The translations under genes and the position numbers were made by a program. A stretch of 64,000 nt of DNA from assembly GCA_015243575.1 (NCBI GenBank), contig CP042469.1, positions 868,001 to 932,000 on the forward strand. Direction: 5' to 3'. The notes beneath the pieces are model-generated. The model worked only from the letters and a program-made list of their open reading frames with translations, had not been told where the DNA came from and searched no databases. Shown piece after piece: positions 7,427-15,666 of the stretch; positions within the stretch are counted from its first letter, which is position 1, and every line of letters begins with the position of its first letter. The DNA comes from Clostridiales bacterium (lineage in GTDB: Bacteria; Bacillota; Clostridia; Peptostreptococcales; Anaerovoracaceae).

Positions 7427-7752
7427 CGCGGATTAGAGGAGGTGTTTTATAATGAGCAGCATCTTATTGTTGGCAGTATTTTCTGGCAGCATATTGCTTT
7501 TCAAGTGATGCGTAAGCATCCCAAAATCTTAAATTCTATGATATAATCTAAAAGCAGGACAACGCTGAGGTTATGAAAATGAGTGAGCAAGGAGGCCACT
7601 TTTGTAGGAATTATATTGTCTCCGCCAAGGCAGGATTCTGCCTTTCGGAAATCTATTTCACAGCTTCAATACAGGTAAGGCGTATCGTTAAAATTAAATT
7701 TTTAATCTGCTTAGCAAAAGTTCAGGAAAATTACAATAAAATTTCTTTGAGC
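7427..7752. other. Gap at the right edge of the accessory island
   Basis: No convincing full gene. A perfect 7-bp hairpin AAGGCAG-GATT-CTGCCTT lies near 7630. An 85-codon frame from 7573 has no family resemblance and reads across hairpins, so I do not call it. An 18-codon frame is listed separately. Confidence 0.5.
7452..7508 (+). CDS. Possible 18-residue hydrophobic peptide
   Basis: A short frame (MSSILLLAVFSGSILLFK) follows the MATE gene by 25 bases and is preceded by a strong GAGGAGG site at good spacing. It could be a membrane micropeptide or the surviving start of a truncated gene. Only the ribosome site and hydrophobicity support it. Confidence 0.3.
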   Translation: MSSILLLAVFSGSILLFK

Positions 7753-7824
7753 GGCAAGTATTATTGCTTGACAGTGCTGATGATTTATGTTAAATTTACA
7801 TGGTGTCAAGTAAAAATACTTGCC
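7753..7824. repeat. 21-bp inverted repeat holding the ylxM promoter
   Basis: Arms 7753-7773 and 7804-7824 match at 19 of 21 positions when one is reverse-complemented, around a 30-base loop. The inner end of each arm is TTGACA or its complement. The left TTGACA (7768-7773) with TAAATT (7791-7796) at 17 bases forms a plausible promoter for ylxM-ffh. The outer ends read GGCAAGTA. It could be an operator, a transcribed hairpin, or a tiny MITE-like insertion. Confidence 0.65.
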
Positions 7825-7850
7825 AAATAAGATGATAAGGCTGATTGCAG

Positions 7851-8207
7851 ATGTTTGATAAGATGATAGAAATTAGTATGCTATATGATTTTTATGGTCA
7901 GTTGCTCACTGCAAAGCAGCAGGAAATACTGAAACTTTACCATGAAGATAATTACTCCCTGTCGGAGATTGCAGAAGAGTTTGGCATCAGCAGGCAAGGG
8001 GTTCATGACGCAGTGAAAAAAGCTGAAAAAGCGTTGCATGAATATGAAAATAAACTTGGTCTGGTGAAAAAATTCATGGATACAGAAGATGCGATAGCAG
8101 CCATTGACTCACAACTCGATGAGTTGATCAAAGAAAACGATGGAAATGAAGGGCTGCGGTCAAAGCTGATGGATCTTAAGTCCATCATCGACCGAATTAA
8201 TGAATGA
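7851..8207 (+). CDS. ylxM: YlxM, SRP-associated helix-turn-helix protein
   Basis: An approximately 118-residue protein with a sigma-70 region-4-like HTH in its first half (LTAKQQEILKLY, then SLSEIAEEFGISRQGVHDAV) and a helical tail. This matches YlxM/UPF0122, encoded next to ffh in Firmicutes, where it modulates signal-recognition-particle activity. The ATG at 7851 has AAGG about 10 bases upstream; an in-frame TTG six bases earlier would be too close. Together with ffh, 85 bases on, it opens the SRP-ribosomal operon. Confidence 0.88.
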   Translation: MFDKMIEISMLYDFYGQLLTAKQQEILKLYHEDNYSLSEIAEEFGISRQGVHDAVKKAEKALHEYENKLGLVKKFMDTEDAIAAIDSQLDELIKENDGNEGLRSKLMDLKSIIDRINE

Positions 8208-8292
8208 GGAAATACTTTTATATTTTTAAAACGATAAAATTCTGCGAATCGGTTCTATAGAGCCGTAGAGAATGTTATAAGGAGAGCCGCAT

Positions 8293-9630
8293 ATGGCATT
8301 TGAAGGACTATCGGAAAAACTGCAGGGAGTCTTTAAAAAACTAAAGGGCAAAGGAATTCTCTCAGAAGCGGATATCAATGAAGCAATGAGAGAGGTTAAG
8401 CTGGCACTGCTGGAAGCTGACGTAAACTTTAAAGTCGTCAAACAGTTCGTTGACAGCGTCAAGGAAAAAGCTCTGGGTCAGGATGTATTGGCCAGTCTGA
8501 CGCCTGCACAGCAGGTAATCAAAATCGTAAACGACGAGCTGGTTTCCCTTATGGGTGGGACAAACAGCAAGCTGACATATTCGCCAAGAGGATTTACCGT
8601 CATTTTAATGGCTGGTCTGCAGGGTACCGGTAAGACCACAACCTGCGGAAAACTTGCAAACTACCTAAAGAAAAATGGAAAAAGACCAATGCTGGCAGCG
8701 TGTGATGTATACAGACCCGCAGCCATTGATCAGCTGGAGATTGTAGGAAAAACCGTAGGCGTTCCAGTGTTCACCATGAGGGATTGCAATGAGCCTGAAG
8801 TGATCGCAGAAAAAGCCATGAAGGAAGCAGAATACAAAGGCCATGACGTGCTGATCCTGGATACATCGGGCAGACTTCATATCGATGATGAACTGATGGA
8901 TGAGCTTGTCAGGATCAAGCAAAGAACCAAGCCCCATGAGATTCTTCTTGTAGTAGATGCCATGACCGGTCAGGATGCGGTAAATGCTGCAACTGGGTTT
9001 AATGAAAGGCTGGGCATTGACGGGATCATCATGACGAAGCTGGACGGTGATACCCGAGGTGGTGCCGCATTGTCGGCAAAGACCGTTACAGGCAAGCCCA
9101 TTAAATTTATCGGTATGGGTGAAAAGTTCGACGCACTGGAACCATTCCATCCGGAGCGTATGGCATCCCGAATTCTGGGAATGGGCGATATGATGAGCCT
9201 GATTGAAAAGGCTCAGGAAAATTATGACGAAGAGAAAGCGGCTGAACTCGAAAAGAAGATGAAGAAAAACGAGTTCACGCTGGAAGACTTTCTGGATCAG
9301 ATGGGACAAATCCGAAAGATGGGCGGACTCGCGAAGATTATGGATATGCTCCCGGGTATGGGTGGAAAAGCTATGCAGGAAGTCGATCTGGAAGGCGGAG
9401 AAAAAGAGTTTTCTCAGATGGAAGCCATCATTCAGTCCATGACGAAAGCGGAGCGAAAAGATCCGTCTCTCCTCAACGCCAGCAGAAGGAAGCGGATTGC
9501 AGCGGGAAGCGGCCAGCCGGTCAGCAAGATCAACAATCTGATCAAACGGTATGAGGAAGCGAGGAAGATGATGAAACAATTTTCCAACGCACCAAAATTC
9601 AAAAGAAACCGCATGTTTAAAGGTTTTTAG
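8293..9630 (+). CDS. ffh: Signal recognition particle GTPase
   Basis: Ffh (445 residues, normal length) is the SRP54 homologue that binds signal peptides and SRP RNA and docks with FtsY to deliver ribosomes to the membrane. The N domain is at 1-85. The G domain begins about residue 100 with GLQGTGKTT (P-loop), then DTSGR, TKLDGDTRGG. The methionine-rich M domain lies after about 300 (MDMLPGMGG, then RRKRIAAGSG before the C-terminal helices). AAGGAG precedes the ATG. Confidence 0.98.
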   Translation: MAFEGLSEKLQGVFKKLKGKGILSEADINEAMREVKLALLEADVNFKVVKQFVDSVKEKALGQDVLASLTPAQQVIKIVNDELVSLMGGTNSKLTYSPRGFTVILMAGLQGTGKTTTCGKLANYLKKNGKRPMLAACDVYRPAAIDQLEIVGKTVGVPVFTMRDCNEPEVIAEKAMKEAEYKGHDVLILDTSGRLHIDDELMDELVRIKQRTKPHEILLVVDAMTGQDAVNAATGFNERLGIDGIIMTKLDGDTRGGAALSAKTVTGKPIKFIGMGEKFDALEPFHPERMASRILGMGDMMSLIEKAQENYDEEKAAELEKKMKKNEFTLEDFLDQMGQIRKMGGLAKIMDMLPGMGGKAMQEVDLEGGEKEFSQMEAIIQSMTKAERKDPSLLNASRRKRIAAGSGQPVSKINNLIKRYEEARKMMKQFSNAPKFKRNRMFKGF

Positions 9631-9729
9631 TTGATTAAATTCAGATAGACTGAGTTTAACATATATTGTAAATCGTTTGTCATGGAGTCAATTCGGAAAA
9701 TGACAGACAAAAAGAAGGAGGTGGAACAT

Positions 9730-9975
9730 ATGGCAGTAAAAATTAGACTGAAGAGAATGGGAGCACACAAGAAGCCTTTTTATAGAGTAGTAGTAGCAGA
9801 TTCCCGTTCACCAAGAGATGGAAAGTTTATTGAGGAGATAGGTTACTATAATCCTTTGACTGAACCGGCTGATGTTAAAATCGATAGCGAAAAGGCTAAG
9901 AAATGGATTTCAAACGGAGCTCAACCTACCGATACTGTAAAGAGTCTTTTCAAAAGATCAGGAATTATAGGATAA
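9730..9975 (+). CDS. rpsP: 30S ribosomal protein S16
   Basis: An 81-residue S16 with the family start [19 protein letters not shown] and the conserved DSRSPRDG and IGYYNP segments. The ATG at 9730 follows AAGGAGG; the longer frame upstream is not used. S16 binds 16S rRNA early in small-subunit assembly. Part of the ffh-rpsP-khpA-rimM-trmD operon. Confidence 0.98.
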   Translation: MAVKIRLKRMGAHKKPFYRVVVADSRSPRDGKFIEEIGYYNPLTEPADVKIDSEKAKKWISNGAQPTDTVKSLFKRSGIIG

Positions 9976-9993
9976 GGAAAGCGGTGAAAACTT

Positions 9994-10224
9994 ATGGTAG
10001 AACTGGTTGAAGCTATTGCAAAATCACTTGTTGATAATCCTGATGCGGTAGAAGTTAAAGAGGTCGAAGGTAGACAGGCAATTGTTATCGAATTGAAGGT
10101 TGCCCCGGATGATATGGGTAAGGTAATCGGCAAGCAAGGGAGAATCGCCAAAGCGCTTCGTACCGTCGTAAAAGCCGCAGCGACCAAAGCAAATAAAAAA
10201 GTGGTAGTAGAAATCGTTCAATAA
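9994..10224 (+). CDS. khpA: KhpA, KH-domain RNA-binding protein
   Basis: A 76-residue single KH-domain protein. IGKQG (residues 44-48) is the GxxG loop that contacts RNA, within VGKVIGKQGRIAKALRTVV-like context. KhpA pairs with KhpB/Jag in Gram-positive bacteria to bind many transcripts and affect cell elongation. It starts 18 bases after rpsP, its conserved position. Confidence 0.93.
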   Translation: MVELVEAIAKSLVDNPDAVEVKEVEGRQAIVIELKVAPDDMGKVIGKQGRIAKALRTVVKAAATKANKKVVVEIVQ

Positions 10225-10247
10225 AGATTCTGCAATACTGCGTTCGT

Positions 10248-10282
10248 GGCACATATATCGGATATATGTGCCCGTATTTTTT
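10248..10282 (+). terminator. Terminator or attenuator between khpA and rimM
   Basis: A perfect 11-bp stem GGCACATATAT/ATATATGTGCC with a 3-base loop is followed after CGTA by six Ts. It would reduce read-through from the ribosomal genes into rimM-trmD. Confidence 0.75.
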
Positions 10283-10287
10283 GATGT

Positions 10288-10371
10288 CGCAGGAAAAACT
10301 GGAAGGCAAGGAGCGAGGCGGGCCTGCACCAAAGGACGCTGGTTTTCTGGGGGAAGTGGCGAAGCCACTGT
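10288..10371. repeat. Intergenic repeat-like segment (copy A)
   Basis: CGCAGGAAAAA... GGCAAGGAGCGAGGCGG at 10288-10321 resembles CGCAGGAAAAA...TGCAAGGCGCGG at 29450-29480. It is followed by a perfect hairpin AGTGGC-GAA-GCCACT and TGTTTT just before rimM. The similarity suggests a dispersed non-coding element. Confidence 0.4.
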
Positions 10372-10388
10372 TTTGATGAAGAGGAACT

Positions 10389-10886
10389 ATGGAAAAGATT
10401 AAAATTGGACAAGTTGTGAACGTGGTCGGACTAAAAGGGGAACTAAAGGTGTACCACTATTCCGACTATAAAGAGCGTTTCGAAGAACTGTCTGAGATCT
10501 ATCTGGATCAAAAACTGGTTAAGATAGAAGGCGTTCGCTATATGAAGGATATGGTGATCCTGAAACTTGCCGGCATTGGTGATCGGACAGAAGCAGAAAA
10601 GCATAAGGGTAAGGATCTTTTGATTGAGAAAAAAGATGTGAGGGTGCTTCCGGAAGATACTTATTATATTTATGATCTCATTGGTCTTGCGGTGCAGGAT
10701 GAAAGCGGAGCATCTTTGGGGTCCCTTTGTGACGTGATTCAGAACAGTTCACAGGATCTTTACGAAATAAAAAAAGAAGATGGCAATAAATTCATGATCC
10801 CGGCTGTGGAAGAATTTATTTTGAAGATCGATATGGAAAATAGAGTGATGACCGTCAGATTAATCGAAGGTCTGCTGGAGCTTTAG
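10389..10886 (+). CDS. rimM: Ribosome maturation factor RimM
   Basis: A 165-residue RimM: the N-terminal domain opens KIGQVVNVVGLKGELKVY and a PRC-barrel fills the C-terminal half (YYIYDLIGLAVQDESG to the end). RimM binds S19 and assists maturation of the 30S head. It lies directly before trmD as usual. The ATG has a GAGGAAC site about five bases upstream. Confidence 0.96.
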   Translation: MEKIKIGQVVNVVGLKGELKVYHYSDYKERFEELSEIYLDQKLVKIEGVRYMKDMVILKLAGIGDRTEAEKHKGKDLLIEKKDVRVLPEDTYYIYDLIGLAVQDESGASLGSLCDVIQNSSQDLYEIKKEDGNKFMIPAVEEFILKIDMENRVMTVRLIEGLLEL

Positions 10887-10939
10887 GGAAGCTGTGACTT
10901 CATTCAATCAGCGCTTCCTTAGAAGGATATGAAGAGAAT

Positions 10940-11686
10940 ATGAAAATTGATGTTTTAACATTATTTCCGGAGATGTTTCGGCCGGTTACGGAAGAAAGTA
11001 TCCTAGGAAGAGCTAAAGAAAATGGAATCTTGGATGTCCGGCTGACAAATATCAGAGACTTCAGTCAGAGCAAGCATAAAAAGGCTGATGATTACCCCTT
11101 TGGGGGCGGTGCTGGTATGGTGATGCTTGCGGATCCGATTTTTCGGGCACTGGAGCATGTGGAAGCTAAAGAAAAGAAAATCCTTTACATGTCGCCTAGA
11201 GGAAGACTGCTGGACAAAGAACTTGTTGGTGAACTGTCCCAGCGTTCGGAGCTGGTAATTTTATGCGGCCATTATGAGGGAATCGATCAAAGAATTATCG
11301 ATCATTGGGAGATGGAAGAGGTTTCCGTGGGAGATTATATCCTAACAGGAGGGGAGCTGCCCGCTATGATCGTCATCGATGCGGTAGCTCGGATGATCCC
11401 TGAGGTCCTTGGAAGCAGCAATGCGCACTATGAGGAATCCATCTATTCGGGCCTTTTGGAATATCCACAGTACACAAAACCAAGAGAATATGCAGGCATG
11501 GAAGTTCCCGAGGTGCTTGTTTCCGGAAATCATAAGCTGATTCACCTCTGGCAGTTTGAAAAGTCTCTGGAACTGACGAGACAGCGTCGTCCAGACCTTT
11601 GGGAAGCCTATGTAAGGGCAGAGAAAAATTTAACAAAAGACGAAAAAAAAATCCTGCAGAAAATGCTGGAATCCTCTGACGGATGA
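10940..11686 (+). CDS. trmD: tRNA (guanine-37-N1) methyltransferase
   Basis: TrmD of 248 residues, a SPOUT methyltransferase that uses S-adenosylmethionine to make m1G37 and prevent +1 frameshifting. Seen are the opening MKIDVLTLFPEMF, the YPFGGGAGMV-like loop (DDYPFGGGAGM), LCGHYEGIDQR and the knot segment YILTGGELP with the catalytic Asp in VIDAVAR. The usual downstream rplS is absent; a different operon starts immediately after. Confidence 0.97.
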   Translation: MKIDVLTLFPEMFRPVTEESILGRAKENGILDVRLTNIRDFSQSKHKKADDYPFGGGAGMVMLADPIFRALEHVEAKEKKILYMSPRGRLLDKELVGELSQRSELVILCGHYEGIDQRIIDHWEMEEVSVGDYILTGGELPAMIVIDAVARMIPEVLGSSNAHYEESIYSGLLEYPQYTKPREYAGMEVPEVLVSGNHKLIHLWQFEKSLELTRQRRPDLWEAYVRAEKNLTKDEKKILQKMLESSDG

Positions 11687-11711
11687 CAGTTGAATCGGAG
11701 GAGATTATAAT
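11683..11711 (+). promoter_or_regulatory. Promoter of the envelope/division operon
   Basis: ATGACA (11683-11688), 17 bases, TATAAT (11706-11711): a near-consensus sigma-A promoter overlapping the trmD stop codon. A perfect 8-bp hairpin GCAAAATC-CATA-GATTTTGC (11735-11754) lies in the leader before the HlyD-like gene. Confidence 0.75.
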
Positions 11712-11798
11712 ATATACTTATTGCAGCCAATATAGCAAAATCCATAGATTTTGCCAGCAATCATAAAAGTAAGGATTTGGCGGAGGTTAGGACAAGCT

Positions 11799-12995
11799 AT
11801 GAAAACAAAGAACAGACTGATGATACTGTTTTTTTCCACCTTAGTCATCCTTTTTGTAATCATTTACGTATTTCCGAATGTAACCGGTGCGCTCAAAAAA
11901 ACGGAGATTATTCAGTATGGAAGTATTCAGGTAACAGATCATGTTACCGCATATCTGGTGCGGAATGAAACCGTTTTTTTTGCCAATAAGGCCGGCAGCA
12001 TCCATTACAATGTCAAAGAAGGGGAAATGGTGCGAAAGGGTGTAAAAATCCTTGATATTACATCAGGAGTACAGGGTGAGGAAGAGAGCCAATATGGGAA
12101 GATCACTGATCGTATTTCCAGATTCAACGGCGGCGAAAGTATTTTCAGTGACGATCTAAAGCAGATCAAGGTACAGATCGCAAAGTTGGAAACAAGGCAA
12201 AGTGAAGCACTGAGTGAGGGAGAGATCGAGCAGGCAGAACGGTTTGGCCAGCAGATAGAGCGGCTGAATCAGAAACGTGATTACATACAGGCAACGGATT
12301 CGGCAGCAAAAGAAGAAATCGTGCAGCACAATCAGACCATTAACAGTACCATGGGCGTTATTCCACAGGATTATATCAGCAGAACCAGCGGTGTAATCAG
12401 TTATTATGTAGATGGTTATGAATCCGAATTCACACCGGAAAACATGGCGCTGCTGAGTCGGGACAAGGTTGAAAGCTTGAATATTGAGGTTCAGAACCTG
12501 GCAAGGGAGATTACCCAGCCAAAAGAACCGTTATACAAGGTTGTGGATAATAAGTTCTGGTATGCGGTATTCTGGGTAGCTCCGGAAAATATTATGAAGT
12601 ATGAAAAAGGAAAAACCGCAACCATCAACCTGCCGCTTGGACCGGTAGAAGGCAAAATTTATGACATTGTCGATGCAGGTGATGAATTTTTGGTTATACT
12701 TGAATTTAATCGATATTATGAAGAGTTTGCACAGATCAGAAAGATTGAAGCAGATGTTATTACCTCAGATTATAAGGGTTTGACCATAAAAAATGAGAGT
12801 ATTACTACGAAAGATGGTAGACCGGGTGTCTATGTTAAGGATAAAAGCGGCCAATATGTTTTTAAGCCGGTAAAGATCATTACCAGTGATGGAGAATGGT
12901 CTCTTGCAGAGGTCTCCTATTTTTACACCGATAATGGAGCCACAAAGGTGGACACGGTGAATATCTATGATGAGATATTAAAAAATCCAAAATAA
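11799..12995 (+). CDS. HlyD-like membrane-anchored protein
   Basis: A 398-residue protein with one N-terminal transmembrane segment (about 7-27) and an extracellular part resembling HlyD/RND membrane-fusion proteins: a biotinyl-lipoyl-like strand set (SIHYNVKEGEMVRKGVKIL), a coiled coil at about 110-180 (KVQIAKLETRQSEALS...), then beta-barrel-like strands. This type precedes yggS-sepF in Clostridia; the role is unknown, perhaps envelope assembly near the division site. The ATG at 11799 was chosen for GGAGG about 12 bases upstream. No partner ABC transporter is nearby. Confidence 0.75.
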   Translation: MKTKNRLMILFFSTLVILFVIIYVFPNVTGALKKTEIIQYGSIQVTDHVTAYLVRNETVFFANKAGSIHYNVKEGEMVRKGVKILDITSGVQGEEESQYGKITDRISRFNGGESIFSDDLKQIKVQIAKLETRQSEALSEGEIEQAERFGQQIERLNQKRDYIQATDSAAKEEIVQHNQTINSTMGVIPQDYISRTSGVISYYVDGYESEFTPENMALLSRDKVESLNIEVQNLAREITQPKEPLYKVVDNKFWYAVFWVAPENIMKYEKGKTATINLPLGPVEGKIYDIVDAGDEFLVILEFNRYYEEFAQIRKIEADVITSDYKGLTIKNESITTKDGRPGVYVKDKSGQYVFKPVKIITSDGEWSLAEVSYFYTDNGATKVDTVNIYDEILKNPK

Positions 12996-13007
12996 GGTGG
13001 GTTAATC

Positions 13008-13709
13008 ATGGGAATCAGGGAAAATATCGAAGAAATAAACAAGATCAAAGAAGATACGTCAATCAAGGCCGGAAAAAAGCCAGGAGAGGTTCTTCTGATT
13101 GCGGTAACAAAAACAAGATCTTCAGAGGAGATCAACGAAGCCATTGAAGCAGGGATCACAGATATCGGAGAAAATAAGGTTCAGGAGATTCTGGATAAAT
13201 ATGATTCTGTTAAGCCTGTTCGCTGGCATATGATTGGACATTTACAAACAAATAAGGTAAAATATATTATCGATAAGGTATCCTTGATACACTCTGTCGA
13301 TTCCTTCCGCTTGGCTGAGGAAATCAACAAACGTGCAGAGCAGAGGCAGATTATAATGGATATTCTGGTTCAGGTAAATTCTGCGCAGGAGGAAAGCAAA
13401 TTTGGAATTACCTCTGCGGAAACGGGAGAACTGATCGAATCAATCCTTGAAAACTGTCCTCATATCAGGATCAGAGGCTTGATGTGTATTGCGCCGTTTG
13501 AGGATAATCCTGAGGATGTTAGGATTTACTTCAGGGAGGTTAAAGAGCTCTTTGATAAATATGCGAAGCATTCGCATGCAGGTATCGATTTCCAATATCT
13601 CTCTATGGGAATGTCCCATGATTTTGAAGCAGCAATCCATGAGGGATCCAATATGATCCGTGTGGGAACGGCAATCTTCGGGGAACGAAATTATAATAAA
13701 CAAATATAA
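13008..13709 (+). CDS. yggS: YggS/YlmE-type PLP homeostasis protein
   Basis: A 233-residue member of the PLPBP family, an alanine-racemase-like barrel that binds pyridoxal phosphate and buffers free PLP. Family signatures are LLIAVTKTRSSEEI with the PLP lysine (VTK), GENKVQEI, WHMIGHLQTNK and the C-terminal SMGMSHDFEAAI / RVGTAIFG. It lies 12 bases after the HlyD-like gene and precedes sepF, the conserved ylmE-sepF order. Confidence 0.95.
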   Translation: MGIRENIEEINKIKEDTSIKAGKKPGEVLLIAVTKTRSSEEINEAIEAGITDIGENKVQEILDKYDSVKPVRWHMIGHLQTNKVKYIIDKVSLIHSVDSFRLAEEINKRAEQRQIIMDILVQVNSAQEESKFGITSAETGELIESILENCPHIRIRGLMCIAPFEDNPEDVRIYFREVKELFDKYAKHSHAGIDFQYLSMGMSHDFEAAIHEGSNMIRVGTAIFGERNYNKQI

Positions 13710-13769
13710 ATGATATGGAATGTATGTAATGAACAGTGCCAATGATAAATACCAACAGGAGGTAAAAAA

Positions 13770-14285
13770 ATGGGAGATGGTTTTTTTTATAAACTCAAGA
13801 CATTGATCGGTATCGAAGAAATCGAGGAGGAGGATCAACAGGAAGAGGTTCATACCTCATCAGCGCCCCTTGAGAGAAAGCCGATGGATCCCAGAGGCTC
13901 ATATATGTCCGCAAGAAGTGATCTGAAAGAGGCTAAGGAAATCAAGGATACAAGAGTCCTGCCGATGCAGAATAAAAGCACGCCTCAAGGCACGGCTCAG
14001 TTTAAAATGGTTGTCATCGAACCGAAGAGCTTTGATGAATGCCCGAAACTGGTGGATAATTTGAAGGCCAAGAAACCTGTGATCATCAATTTGGAAAAGG
14101 TTGAGACCGATAGTGCAAGAAAGATATTCGACTTCCTGAGCGGAGCTACATATGCCTTGAACGGAAATGTTCAAAAGGTTGCCAACAATATATTTATTTT
14201 TGCACCCGAGAATGTGGATGTGACCGCAAATATCGATCACAAAGGCATCGATTTCAGCGGTTCCCCCAAGAATGTTTGGAGATAA
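13770..14285 (+). CDS. sepF: Cell division protein SepF
   Basis: A 171-residue SepF. The N-terminus contains an amphipathic membrane-binding segment (FFYKLKTLIGI), a variable acidic linker follows, and the core domain after about residue 75 has EPKSFDECPKLVDNLKAKKP and the FDFLSGATYAL helix. SepF polymerises on the membrane and bundles FtsZ at the septum. AGGAGG precedes the ATG. Confidence 0.95.
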   Translation: MGDGFFYKLKTLIGIEEIEEEDQQEEVHTSSAPLERKPMDPRGSYMSARSDLKEAKEIKDTRVLPMQNKSTPQGTAQFKMVVIEPKSFDECPKLVDNLKAKKPVIINLEKVETDSARKIFDFLSGATYALNGNVQKVANNIFIFAPENVDVTANIDHKGIDFSGSPKNVWR

Positions 14286-14288
14286 TGT

Positions 14289-14573
14289 ATGATTTATGTT
14301 TTGATTAACGCCATTAACACTTTCTTTCAGATCCTTGTGTATCTGATTATTGGAAGAGCGATTCTCAGCTGGTTTGTAAGAGCTCCATATGGGAATCTAT
14401 ACCGAATTTACGCTGCTATCATGCAGATCACAGAGCCCATGCTGGCTCCGTGCAGAAATTTGCTTGGAAGATTCGGACTGAATACCATGATTGACTTTTC
14501 ACCGATTCTGGCGATTATTGGGCTGACCGCAATCAACAATCTGGTAATCCGTCTCCTAATTATGATATTTTAA
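14289..14573 (+). CDS. yggT: YggT-family membrane protein
   Basis: A 94-residue protein with two transmembrane segments and the YggT (YlmG) signature around RAILSWFV and ITEPMLAPCRNLLGRFG. It starts 3 bases after sepF, the standard order. Relatives are linked to division and membrane-protein assembly; the biochemical role is unclear. In Bacillus the S4 RNA-binding gene ylmH follows; here it is missing. Confidence 0.92.
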   Translation: MIYVLINAINTFFQILVYLIIGRAILSWFVRAPYGNLYRIYAAIMQITEPMLAPCRNLLGRFGLNTMIDFSPILAIIGLTAINNLVIRLLIMIF

Positions 14574-14580
14574 ACTGGAT

Positions 14581-14610
14581 TACCCTCCACATCCTTGTCA
14601 TTGGAGGGTA
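14581..14610 (+). promoter_or_regulatory. Hairpin between yggT and divIVA
   Basis: TACCCTCCA (14581-14589) pairs perfectly with TGGAGGGTA (14602-14610) around a 12-base loop. There is no T-run, so it is probably an mRNA processing or stability element rather than a terminator. Confidence 0.6.
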
Positions 14611-14625
14611 CAGAGAGGTAAATAA

Positions 14626-15192
14626 ATGATTACTCCTTTAGATATCCAAAACAAAGAGTTTGCGAAGGCTGTCCGTGGCTACAAAGAAGAGGACGTGGAC
14701 AGTTTTCTCGATCTGCTTACCCTTGATCTGGAGAAGCTGCTGGAAGAAAATCGCAGACTGAAGGATCAAGCCAAAAGCCTGAATGCGGAAGTGGAACGTT
14801 ACCGCAATTCGGAGGGCGCAGTTCTGGAAACCCTTGAAGCGGCAAAAGCACTGATGGGTGATATCTCTGCAAGCGCTGAAAAACGAGCCGAAATACTGCT
14901 GAAAAATGCCGAACTGGATGCAGAACTCATTCAACGAGAAGCAAAAGAGTCCGTGGAGCGATTGAATGAGGAGATGATTTCTACAAGAAATCGCCTAAAT
15001 ATATTCAGAACGAGATACCGGAGCCTATTAGAGTCGGAGCTGGAGAAGTTTGATAATCTTAGTGCCGAGCTTTTTGCTGATAAAGTAATAGAGGAACTAA
15101 AACCTTATACAGAAGAGCGGCCGGTATCGATAGAAAAGCGCTCCTTTGGCAAAGAGACCATTACAAATTTGAGAAAGGGAGAAGGGGTTTAA
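14626..15192 (+). CDS. divIVA: DivIVA domain cell-division/polarity protein
   Basis: A 188-residue protein beginning MITPLDIQNKEFAKAVRGY with KEEDVDSFLD, the membrane-binding N-terminal domain of DivIVA/GpsB. The rest is mostly coiled coil. DivIVA recognises negative membrane curvature at septa and poles and recruits division or envelope partners. The position after yggT supports the call. Confidence 0.93.
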   Translation: MITPLDIQNKEFAKAVRGYKEEDVDSFLDLLTLDLEKLLEENRRLKDQAKSLNAEVERYRNSEGAVLETLEAAKALMGDISASAEKRAEILLKNAELDAELIQREAKESVERLNEEMISTRNRLNIFRTRYRSLLESELEKFDNLSAELFADKVIEELKPYTEERPVSIEKRSFGKETITNLRKGEGV

Positions 15193-15210
15193 CGATTCCC
15201 CTCATAATAA

Positions 15211-15666
15211 ATGTACTTTATCATAATCGCATTCATTCTAATTGCTGACCAAGGGATCAAATATCTAATCCGGGCTGCAATGGAATTGAATCAGTCAATT
15301 CCACTGATTGACGGTATCTTCCATATCACATACATTCACAATTATGGAGCGGCATTCAGTATCCTGCAGAATAAGACAGTATTTCTCATCGCGGTACAAG
15401 TGATCGTAATCAGCGGAATATTGGTTTATTTAGTCAAAAAGAGAAAAACAGAACATCCGATGCTGCTTCTGAGTCTGGCAATGATCGTTGCGGGGGGCCT
15501 TGGAAATCTCATTGACAGAGCGGCGAATGGATATGTTGTAGACTTTTTGGACCTGAGATTCTGGCCGATCTTTAATATTGCGGATATTTCCGTCTGTGTG
15601 GGCTGCGGGCTGATGGTTTTGTATGTTCTCATTATTGAACCAAAACGAAGCAGGAGTAAGATTTAA
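15211..15666 (+). CDS. lspA: Lipoprotein signal peptidase II
   Basis: A 151-residue aspartic protease with four transmembrane segments that removes signal peptides from prolipoproteins. The two catalytic aspartates are in GNLIDRAANGYVVDF and FNIADISVCVG; NYGAAFSI is also conserved. The stop overlaps the rluD start (TAATG), indicating translational coupling. Confidence 0.97.
   Translation: MYFIIIAFILIADQGIKYLIRAAMELNQSIPLIDGIFHITYIHNYGAAFSILQNKTVFLIAVQVIVISGILVYLVKKRKTEHPMLLLSLAMIVAGGLGNLIDRAANGYVVDFLDLRFWPIFNIADISVCVGCGLMVLYVLIIEPKRSRSKI

Noticed and set aside
7573-7830. 85-codon frame in the gap before ylxM
   Set aside because: It reads across two hairpins and the ylxM promoter, and its product resembles no known protein.
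8665-9579. 304-codon minus-strand frame
   Set aside because: Shadow of ffh: rich in His, Cys and Phe as expected from antisense of a charged protein.
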